DNA of 6,168 nucleotides from Anaerolinea thermophila (GTDB lineage Bacteria > Chloroflexota > Anaerolineae > Anaerolineales > Villigracilaceae). This document shows positions 1 through 5,046 of the stretch, piece after piece. The stretch is from contig DZBA01000202.1 in assembly GCA_022729775.1 (NCBI GenBank), forward strand, positions 1-6,168. The letters are read 5' to 3'. Each line of letters begins with the position of its first letter. The stretch's first letter is position 1. The position numbers were made by a program, and so were the translations under genes. The notes beneath the pieces are model-generated. The model was not told the DNA's origin. It made no database searches and worked only from the letters and a program-made list of their open reading frames with translations.

Positions 1-38
1 CAGGACATCCTTTGAAGAAAAGGGTGTCCTGTTTTTTT
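1..38 (+). terminator. Rho-independent terminator of an upstream gene
   Basis: Bases 1-13 pair with 19-31: seven perfect pairs at the base (CAGGACA with TGTCCTG), one T-G wobble, then five more pairs, closing a five-base loop at 14-18. Seven T residues follow at 32-38. This is a classic intrinsic terminator for + strand transcription. The gene it serves lies before the window. It isolates the downstream unit from upstream read-through. Confidence 0.9.
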
Positions 39-49
39 AGCAACTATCT

Positions 50-105
50 TGTAATCTCCCGACAACCTTGCTGTAACGCGACACATACGACCACCGCTCT
101 ATAAT
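50..105 (+). promoter_or_regulatory. Candidate promoter for the cohesin/dockerin unit, -10 TATAAT, no good -35
   Basis: A perfect TATAAT lies at 100-105. The position 17 bases upstream (77-82, CGCGAC) does not resemble TTGACA, and TTGCTG at 68-73 is too far away (26-base spacer). Upstream, TGTAA occurs at 50-54 and again at 72-76, exactly 22 bases apart, with GACAA halfway between at 61-65. An 11-base period is what OmpR/PhoB-family regulators often recognise. The reading is an activator-dependent promoter with transcription starting near 112. The -10 is seen directly; the operator is inference. Confidence 0.45.
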
Positions 106-111
106 GCAAAT

Positions 112-293
112 ACGAAAATGATTTTGTGATGGATGGGAAAGTCTTTCAAGCTTGCGTTCCATCTTGAATTTTAGAAAAACATTTTCACGGAAAATAAAAA
201 AAACAATATACGGAGGTGCGGTAGCGCGAAAGAACATAAAACAAATATTTGAGCCATTGACCTAATTTTGTTTTTTACAAGGAGATTACTAAA
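112..293 (+). promoter_or_regulatory. Long AT-rich 5' leader with possible folding
   Basis: If transcription starts after the TATAAT at 100-105, the leader is about 180 nt. Complementary segments are visible: 114-120 with 180-186 (7 bp) and, nested inside, 128-133 with 158-163 (6 bp). A competing pairing is 145-150 with 163-168 (6 bp). I do not recognise a known riboswitch class and no terminator with a T run lies inside it. No convincing small gene is present. The ribosome site AAGGAG is at 279-284, nine bases before the ATG at 294. Confidence 0.3.
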
Positions 294-1526
294 ATGAAAT
301 CCAAAGCATTTTTTCGAGTCTTGACCCTGCTTGCGCTGATGTTCAGCGTTTTGGGCGCGAGCCAGCCGGCTCAGGCAAAAGCCGAATTCATCCCTTCGGC
401 TGACGCGGAAATTGTCCTCCGCGATATGACTTATTGGGACGCCACTTATTCCGGCACGGTGAGTTTCACGCGTTATGAAAAATGGTCGTTTCAATTTACC
501 GAAGCGAATGATTTTACCGTGACCGTCACGCCCACATCCGGTGACCTAGCGCCGCTCATCACCCTACTTGATGCAAACGGCAACGAACTTTCCACATGGA
601 TCGGCTCGTTGACCAGCAGCCAGCCCGCAGGCGAATATTATGTTTTGATTCAGCCGGAAGCAGGCAGCGGCTCTTACAACCTGGCTATTCGCAAAACAGT
701 CCCACAGGTTGAGCTGTCTTCATCTATTGAATTGAATCCCGCCAAAGTCAGAATCGGTGAATCCGCGCAGGCATCGGTGCATTTAAGCAATCTTCCGTCA
801 GGGGGATTGACCAGCGCTGAATTTACTTGCGATTATGACCCTGCATTTATAGAAGTGAGCGGCATCGCCGAAGCCGGTCTATTTGGCACAGACGCGGTGA
901 CGATTGTAAATGGTCCGGGAAACGGAACCTTCATCTTTGCAATTGCAGCCAGCAACGGACAGAAGGCAGTTTCCAGCGGCAGCGTATTTGGGTTCACAGT
1001 CAAAGCCTTACAAACTGGTCAAGCGAGCATCATTTGTAGAACGCGCGTCTCGACAGGCGATAAGAACTTGACCTCTATTACGTCTATCCCAGCGACACTG
1101 ACCATTGCAGCGCTGCAAGGCACAGTGGAAGGTCAAGTTGCTGCCAGCAAGCTGGTCACTGTCCGCATGTATGACGCGACCAGCGCGGAAGTCGCTACCA
1201 TCACCGCCGCAGCGGATGGAAAATTTAGCGCGCCTTTGGAAGTCGGCGGATATACGCTTGTCGCCAGCGCGGAAGGTTATCTCAAAGCGCAGGGATACGC
1301 CACCATTACCAGCGGTACAACCACCACCATGCCGCTGGTCAGCCTGCTTGCCGGCGATATTGACGGTAACGATGTGATTGACCAATATGACGCGATGACA
1401 ATTGGCATGAGCTATAACATGCCCGTCCCCGCCGCCGCTGACTTGAATAACGATGCAAATATTAACGTTCTTGATCTCGAATTGCTTGCCGCCAATTACC
1501 ATAAATCTGGCGCGCTTGCCTGGTAG
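294..1526 (+). CDS. Secreted PPC-cohesin-Ig-like-dockerin protein
   Basis: This 410-residue exported protein has no catalytic domain that I recognise. Residues 1-28 form a signal peptide (Lys-rich start, hydrophobic core, AQA before the likely cut). Residues about 40-133 resemble a PPC-type (bacterial pre-peptidase C-terminal) beta-sandwich with a PAGEYYV strand. Residues about 141-272 are a cohesin-like domain (EFTCDYDP strand near 176-183; Cys179 and Cys248 could form a disulfide). Residues about 275-350 resemble a carboxypeptidase-regulatory or CnaB-like fold (VGGYTLVASAEGY). Residues 351-410 are a type I dockerin with two calcium loops: D355, D357, N359, D363, D366, and D383, N385, D387, N389, N391, D394. 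The start is fixed by AAGGAG nine bases upstream. It is the first gene of a three-gene unit, and its last 270 residues are paralogous to the tail of the M23 protein two genes on. A role as structural adaptor is inference; the PPC domain may bind a surface polymer. Confidence 0.9.
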   Translation: MKSKAFFRVLTLLALMFSVLGASQPAQAKAEFIPSADAEIVLRDMTYWDATYSGTVSFTRYEKWSFQFTEANDFTVTVTPTSGDLAPLITLLDANGNELSTWIGSLTSSQPAGEYYVLIQPEAGSGSYNLAIRKTVPQVELSSSIELNPAKVRIGESAQASVHLSNLPSGGLTSAEFTCDYDPAFIEVSGIAEAGLFGTDAVTIVNGPGNGTFIFAIAASNGQKAVSSGSVFGFTVKALQTGQASIICRTRVSTGDKNLTSITSIPATLTIAALQGTVEGQVAASKLVTVRMYDATSAEVATITAAADGKFSAPLEVGGYTLVASAEGYLKAQGYATITSGTTTTMPLVSLLAGDIDGNDVIDQYDAMTIGMSYNMPVPAAADLNNDANINVLDLELLAANYHKSGALAW

Positions 1527-1546
1527 TACATTCCAACATCACAGCA

Positions 1547-1572
1547 AGGGGCGCATAGATTCATGCGCCCCT
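1547..1572 (+). other. Intercistronic hairpin with GC-rich 10-bp stem
   Basis: Bases 1547-1556 are perfectly complementary to 1563-1572, with a six-base loop (AGATTC). The stem core is GGGGCGCAT with ATGCGCCCC. It has no T run, so it is not a standard terminator. It starts 20 bases after the stop of the first gene and ends just before the ribosome site of the second. It could be an mRNA-stabilising or processing element that adjusts the ratio of adaptor to anchor, or a copy of a small dispersed GC-rich palindrome. Confidence 0.6.
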
Positions 1573-1578
1573 ACTCAT

Positions 1579-1582
1579 GGAG
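1579..1582 (+). promoter_or_regulatory. Ribosome binding site that sets the start of the anchor gene
   Basis: GGAG lies six bases before the ATG at 1589. The in-frame ATG at 1577 overlaps this site and has no Shine-Dalgarno sequence of its own; its upstream bases lie in the hairpin arm. The start at 1589 also begins the signal peptide with MKS. Confidence 0.75.
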
Positions 1583-1588
1583 ACTTCG

Positions 1589-2245
1589 ATGAAATCAATC
1601 ACTTCACTTTTTCTTGCCATTATTTTTATGCTGACCGCCTTTTTTACGGTCTATGCTCAATCTGCTGAAACGATTTGGTTGTCCGCAAATACAACATCTT
1701 ACAAAACCGGTGAAATCGTTATTGTTACGGTCAACGCAACTTCCAGTACGCCTATTCAGGGAATGACGTTTCAAATTCGATATGACCCTGCTTGCTTGCA
1801 GCCTGTCAGCGCGACCAGTCCCATTCCCGGTATGAACGGATTAAACCTTCCGCAAACGCCAGGCTTGGTGGATGCGACCTTTGCCAGCACGTCGCCCCAA
1901 GCCGTAAACGGCATCCTCGCTGAGGTTCGATTCACCGCGCTGGGCGGCTGCCAGACCAATCTTGCGCTTGAAAGCGCCGGGCTTGCGGTGCGCAATCAAT
2001 CGGGATTTGCCGCGCCGCTTGCCGGTACTTCATTGGGCGAGAAAAATATCGCGCTGACGATTGATAAAGAACTGGGGACTTCCCAGGTCAGTGACCCGGT
2101 TGCCGGCGGCACGCCGCTTGCTTTTGTTCCCACACCCTCCGATGCGGATGGACAAGCATTTCCTTCGTGGCTGCTAATTCTATTTTCCGCGCTGGCTGGC
2201 GCAATTGGCGTGTTGATTGTTCTTAATGTATTCAGAAAACCGTAG
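1589..2245 (+). CDS. Membrane-anchored cohesin-domain protein
   Basis: This 218-residue protein is a candidate surface receptor for dockerins. Residues 1-23 form a signal peptide (MKSITSLF, hydrophobic core, VYA before the likely cut). Residues about 28-158 are a cohesin-like beta-sandwich. Typical features are a Ser/Thr-rich first strand, MTFQIRYDP (59-67), a NGILAEVRFTA strand (108-117) and a hydrophobic last strand. Cys69 and Cys121 are its only cysteines. A short Pro/Asp/Gly linker follows, then a hydrophobic helix at about 194-213 and the positively charged end RKP, which fits a C-terminal anchor with the cohesin outside. There is no LPXTG motif, dockerin or catalytic domain. The gene sits 62 bp after the PPC protein and 22 bp before the M23 protein, both of which carry dockerins. 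That it binds those dockerins is inference; calcium-dependent pairing is known for the family. Confidence 0.88.
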   Translation: MKSITSLFLAIIFMLTAFFTVYAQSAETIWLSANTTSYKTGEIVIVTVNATSSTPIQGMTFQIRYDPACLQPVSATSPIPGMNGLNLPQTPGLVDATFASTSPQAVNGILAEVRFTALGGCQTNLALESAGLAVRNQSGFAAPLAGTSLGEKNIALTIDKELGTSQVSDPVAGGTPLAFVPTPSDADGQAFPSWLLILFSALAGAIGVLIVLNVFRKP

Positions 2246-2257
2246 CGCGTATTTGTT

Positions 2258-2261
2258 AAGG
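2258..2261 (+). promoter_or_regulatory. Ribosome binding site that sets the start of the M23 gene
   Basis: AAGG lies six bases before the ATG at 2268. A longer in-frame start at 2217 would overlap the anchor gene and put 17 residues, including two Arg and a Glu, before an otherwise normal signal peptide. The 2268 start is therefore preferred. Confidence 0.7.
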
Positions 2262-2267
2262 TATAGT

Positions 2268-4049
2268 ATGAAGACAACACATCTTCCCAGCCTCATAATT
2301 CTATTTGCAGCGCTTGCACTGCTTTTCCCACAAAACGCGCAGGCGCTTGCCGTACCGCCGGCGGAGATGTTCCAACTCCCTTGGGAGCAGGGATATTCAT
2401 GGATTGCAATGGATGGACTCGATAACGGTACGCGTCGGCTTCCATCCAGCCCGCATAATTATTTATTAGGCGGCGCGGTGGATTTTGCTCCGCATATCGG
2501 CATGAGGATTGGCGAAGACACTTCCAATGCGTGGGTGACGGCTGCCGCATCTGGGACAGTGTTTGAAACATCTTCCTGTCATATCAAAATTTCGCATTCT
2601 GGCGGCTGGACTTCCGAATACTATCATTTGGGAAATATTCAAGTGAAAGTAGGGAGCGCGGTCAGCCAGAACCAACGGCTTGCCATTATTGATAACAACG
2701 AAAAAGGACAGGTATGCCTTGGCAACCGCTGGCCGGGTCCGCATTTGCATTTTGTCTTGCGACCCAACATGCGCGGCGCAACCCTTGCCGGTTGGATGGT
2801 CAATTATGACCTAAAATCCAACATCACAACTTTTACGAAAAACGGTCAAACGCTTGGGTTATTTCAACCCATTTTGAACAGCATGGCTGATGTGATAACG
2901 CCGACGCCAACAGCATTGCCGAGCTTTACGCCCACCCCGGTTGAATCAGCAACGCCAACTGTATCGCCGGCGCCGACCTTTGTCCCAACTTCTGAAGGTT
3001 TGCTCACACCAACGCCTCTTCAAACTGAAGTTGCGTCATTGACGCCTGTGTTCACGCCAACCGATGTGAATTTTCCAACACCCATATTCACGCCCACCGA
3101 CGCGGTTTTTTCAACGCCTACATTCATCCCAACTGATATAAATTTCCCCACACTCACATTTACACCGCCAACGGATATTGTGCCCTTTACGCCGACTGCA
3201 ACGCCTGTTCCTACCAATATTTCCGGTTTATACGCGATGGTTTCGTCAAACCCGGCTTCCATTTTTACTGGTGATATATCGCAAATAACGGTCTCATTAA
3301 ACAACATCCCCGCGGATGGGTTGGCAAGCGTGGAATTTACCTGCCGTTATAATGCCGCCATGCTGGAAGTGAGCAACATGGCAGTTACCGACCTCTTTGG
3401 CGCGGACGCTGTCATGATTATGAATACTCCTCAAAATGGGATATTTATCCTAGCCATTGCAGGCAGCAACGGCAGGCGCGCAACGGCTGGCGGTGTTGCA
3501 TTGACATTCAACGCAAAAGGTTTACAGACGGGTCAATCTGTCATTGACTGTCAGGCGCGTGTTTCTTCTGGCAGCGGATTTTTGATGGATGTTCCCTCCG
3601 TCCCCGCGACAATCCTCACCAACCCGCCTGTGTCTTTAACCGGCACAGTGATGGGCAGTGTGCTTGCCAGCAAACCTGTTACGGTGCGTTTATATCGCGC
3701 GGATAATTCCATTGCCGCTGAAACGCTTGTCAACGCAAATAGTTCTTTCAATATATCCATCCCGGCTGGGACATATACAATTGTTGCGACTGCTGAAGGT
3801 TTTTTGAACGCGCAAGGCAACGCGGTCATCATCAATGGGAGCATGACCGCCACGCCCGCCGTATCCCTGCTTGCAGGCGATCTCGATGGCAATCATATCG
3901 TGGATCAATATGACGCCATGACGATTGGAATGAGTTACAACACCGCGTTCCCATCCGTTGCAGATTTGGATAACAACGCGAATATCAATGTACTCGATTT
4001 GGAATTACTCGCGGCAAATTATAGAAAATCCGGCGCGTTGATGTGGTAA
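2268..4049 (+). CDS. Secreted M23 peptidase with cohesin-Ig-like-dockerin tail
   Basis: This 593-residue exported protein is probably a peptidoglycan or protein endopeptidase. Residues 1-26 form the signal peptide (AQA before the likely cut). Residues about 42-165 are an M23/LytM-type domain. D72 (in AVDFAP) and H161 are likely zinc ligands, and H120 (EYYHLG) and H159 (PHLHF) are the usual catalytic pair. The usual HxGxD motif has Gly in place of its His; H63, nine residues before D72, may serve instead, as in M23A enzymes. Cys104 and Cys150 could pair. Residues about 209-318 are a Thr/Pro linker with 12-residue repeats. Residues about 321-450 are a cohesin-like domain (Cys359, Cys428). About 455-530 is a carboxypeptidase-regulatory-like fold. 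Residues 534-593 are a type I dockerin with calcium loops D538, D540, N542, D546, D549 and D566, D568, N570, N572, N574, D577. It is last in the unit. The enzyme class is firm; activity and substrate are not. Confidence 0.93.
   Translation: MKTTHLPSLIILFAALALLFPQNAQALAVPPAEMFQLPWEQGYSWIAMDGLDNGTRRLPSSPHNYLLGGAVDFAPHIGMRIGEDTSNAWVTAAASGTVFETSSCHIKISHSGGWTSEYYHLGNIQVKVGSAVSQNQRLAIIDNNEKGQVCLGNRWPGPHLHFVLRPNMRGATLAGWMVNYDLKSNITTFTKNGQTLGLFQPILNSMADVITPTPTALPSFTPTPVESATPTVSPAPTFVPTSEGLLTPTPLQTEVASLTPVFTPTDVNFPTPIFTPTDAVFSTPTFIPTDINFPTLTFTPPTDIVPFTPTATPVPTNISGLYAMVSSNPASIFTGDISQITVSLNNIPADGLASVEFTCRYNAAMLEVSNMAVTDLFGADAVMIMNTPQNGIFILAIAGSNGRRATAGGVALTFNAKGLQTGQSVIDCQARVSSGSGFLMDVPSVPATILTNPPVSLTGTVMGSVLASKPVTVRLYRADNSIAAETLVNANSSFNISIPAGTYTIVATAEGFLNAQGNAVIINGSMTATPAVSLLAGDLDGNHIVDQYDAMTIGMSYNTAFPSVADLDNNANINVLDLELLAANYRKSGALMW
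3051..3197 (+). repeat. In-gene 36-bp degenerate tandem repeat coding the Thr/Pro linker
   Basis: Four units lie at 3051-3086, 3087-3122, 3123-3158 and 3159-3197, the last with one extra Pro codon. Each codes a variant of F-T-P-T-D followed by about seven residues containing F and P/T (residues 262-310 of the M23 protein). The units differ at many third positions, so the array is not freshly duplicated. It makes an extended, probably O-glycosylated spacer between the peptidase and the cohesin. Confidence 0.75.
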
Positions 4050-4052
4050 TAA

Positions 4053-4083
4053 AAAAGAGGCTGTCATCATAACAGCCTCTTTT
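4053..4083. terminator. Bidirectional terminator between convergent genes
   Basis: Bases 4053-4064 pair perfectly with 4072-4083 (12 bp, AAAAGAGGCTGT with its complement) around a seven-base loop at 4065-4071. The + strand ends in four T, and the - strand reads into six T opposite 4051-4056. The hairpin starts three bases after the M23 stop and ends one base from the end of the nuclease gene, so it can stop both transcripts. Confidence 0.9.
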
Positions 4084-4084
4084 G

Positions 4085-4906
4085 CTAAAACGCAATTTCC
4101 CCGATTTGCTCAAAATTAATATCGAAGAATTCCTGCGCCTCGGTCTCGACCTCCGCCTCATCCGATTCGCCCGCGCGGATTCCCCTCGCGCAGTAGGAGC
4201 GGTACGCGCAGTAGTTACAGCGCGCAAGTTCATCTGTCATCGGAAAACTCGGCGCGGACTCAATCTCCACCGCGAGTTTGGTCAGCGCGTCCCAATCGCG
4301 TTTGTGCTGCTCCGCTGTGTATGCAAATCGCGCGGGGTCAGATGGAAAATCGGCATACCAGTAAATCATCTCGATTTGTTCCGGCGCAAAGGGGTTGCCA
4401 TCGTTAAGATGCGCGCCCGCCTTCGCAAGCAAGGCGCGGTATACGCGCGTTTGCCAGCGGATGAGCGCCCATTCATTTTTAGGACGTTTGCGATACGTCT
4501 TCCAATCGTAGATTGTGACTTTATCTTTCTCCACCGCGATTAAGTCATATTTTGCAACGAGACGAAATTTACCCAGCGGCGCGGAAAGCGTCGTCTCTGC
4601 CATCAGGCTTTTTGAGTTTTGTAAATTTGGCAGGCTTTTATCGCTTATAAAATTTTCCCACCATCTTTGCAGGTTTTCCGTGTTTGCTAATTTGGCGATT
4701 CGCTCCGCAGGGATGCCGATGAAATATTGCTGCGCCAGCCGATGAAAATATTCGCCTTCCTGCTGGTGCTTTTCGTTTTCGAGCGCGGGTTCGGCTTCAA
4801 CTGCCGGATATGCCAGCTGCTGCAAATAGCGCAGTTCAAACCGGCGCGGACAGTCGTGGTAATCCTGAAGTGAGGATTGGCTGAGGGTGGTCAATAATTG
4901 AGCCAT
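4085..4906 (-). CDS. Cas4/RecB-like PD-(D/E)XK nuclease, predicted Fe-S
   Basis: This 273-residue protein is a single-domain nuclease of the PDDEXK_1 / RecB-C / Cas4 type, expected to cut DNA with a metal ion and possibly to degrade ends. The family's signature residues appear in order. Cys19 lies in YHDCPRRF and H55 in EYFHRL. E104 and D121 lie before the catalytic core D134-x-K136 (YDWKT). Gln152 and Tyr156 form the QxxxY motif. Cys230, Cys233 and Cys239 follow in CNYCAYRSYC. The four cysteines match the 4Fe-4S site of Cas4 and AddB. The last 30 residues are acidic. The ATG at 4906 has GGG only two bases upstream, so its ribosome site is cramped; no better in-frame start is visible because the conserved Cys19 motif follows soon after. 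No cas1, cas2 or repeat array is in the window, so a stand-alone repair or defence nuclease is more likely than a CRISPR adaptation role. It is divergent from the NYN gene, 140 bp apart. Confidence 0.92.
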   Translation of the reverse strand: MAQLLTTLSQSSLQDYHDCPRRFELRYLQQLAYPAVEAEPALENEKHQQEGEYFHRLAQQYFIGIPAERIAKLANTENLQRWWENFISDKSLPNLQNSKSLMAETTLSAPLGKFRLVAKYDLIAVEKDKVTIYDWKTYRKRPKNEWALIRWQTRVYRALLAKAGAHLNDGNPFAPEQIEMIYWYADFPSDPARFAYTAEQHKRDWDALTKLAVEIESAPSFPMTDELARCNYCAYRSYCARGIRAGESDEAEVETEAQEFFDINFEQIGEIAF

Positions 4907-4915
4907 ATCCCTATT

Positions 4916-4946
4916 TTGCCACAGATTGAAGCGGTTATGCTATACT
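4916..4946 (+). promoter_or_regulatory. Extended -10 promoter candidate for the NYN gene
   Basis: TATACT at 4941-4946 is preceded directly by TGC, giving an extended -10 element. TTGCCA at 4916-4921 is a near-consensus -35 with a long 19-base spacer, which an extended -10 can tolerate. Transcription would start near 4953, leaving a leader of about 95 nt. I found no clear promoter for the divergent nuclease in the same gap. Confidence 0.5.
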
Positions 4947-4952
4947 TTTGCC

Positions 4953-5037
4953 AATGTCGCTGCGGGGAACGAGACAACCTCCTTGCTGGTTAGGGAGATG
5001 TTTCGGGAAACCCACCCCCGTTTACGACAATAATTCT
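4953..5037 (+). other. GC-rich leader of the NYN gene, possible dispersed repeat
   Basis: This stretch is rich in GGG/CCC runs, including a small palindrome GTTTCGGGAAAC and GGGG near its start with CCCCC near its end. It is open in frame with the downstream gene, but the translation (many Arg, Pro, Cys, Trp) does not look like a domain. I read it as non-coding leader that may be a copy of an intergenic repeat. That can only be settled by comparison with the rest of the genome. Confidence 0.25.
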
Positions 5038-5041
5038 GGAG
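5038..5041 (+). promoter_or_regulatory. Ribosome binding site that sets the NYN start
   Basis: GGAG lies five bases before the ATG at 5047. The NYN domain begins only six residues after this ATG (VAVFIDYDN), which fits a family that starts close to its N-terminus. Upstream in-frame starts at 4948 (TTG) and 4954 (ATG) lack such a site. Confidence 0.8.
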
Positions 5042-5046
5042 TCTCG

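Noticed and set aside
257..285. TTGACC at 257-262 as a -35 box for the first gene
   Set aside because: A 17-base spacer would put the -10 on the ribosome site (AGGAGA), which is not a -10 and would leave no room for translation initiation.
37..494. Short open frames on the - strand across the first leader
   Set aside because: They cross the promoter, leader and signal-peptide region, have no domain and look like chance frames in AT-rich DNA.
1008..1502. Open frame on the - strand opposite the first gene
   Set aside because: It is rich in Arg, Gly and His with no domain, lies fully opposite a well-supported gene and has no plausible ribosome site.
1577..1588. ATG at 1577 as start of the anchor gene
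   Set aside because: It overlaps GGAG, which is correctly spaced for the ATG at 1589, and would add METS before a normal signal peptide.
2217..2267. Start at 2217 for the M23 gene
   Set aside because: It overlaps the anchor gene and spoils the signal peptide; AAGG at 2258-2261 points to 2268.
294..4049. True cellulosome scaffoldin locus
   Set aside because: There is one cohesin per protein, no carbohydrate-binding module and no glycoside hydrolase, so the term cellulosome would overstate what is seen.
4082..4543. Open frame on the + strand opposite the nuclease
   Set aside because: Its Arg-rich translation mirrors the GC-biased codons of the - strand gene, whose catalytic motifs are intact.
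4085..4906. CRISPR locus suggested by the Cas4-like protein
   Set aside because: No direct-repeat array and no cas1, cas2 or effector gene is present anywhere in the window.
4948..5046. Upstream starts at 4948 (TTG) or 4954 (ATG) for the NYN gene
   Set aside because: The extra 33 or so residues resemble no domain, the TTG overlaps the probable transcription start, and GGAG at 5038-5041 fits the ATG at 5047.
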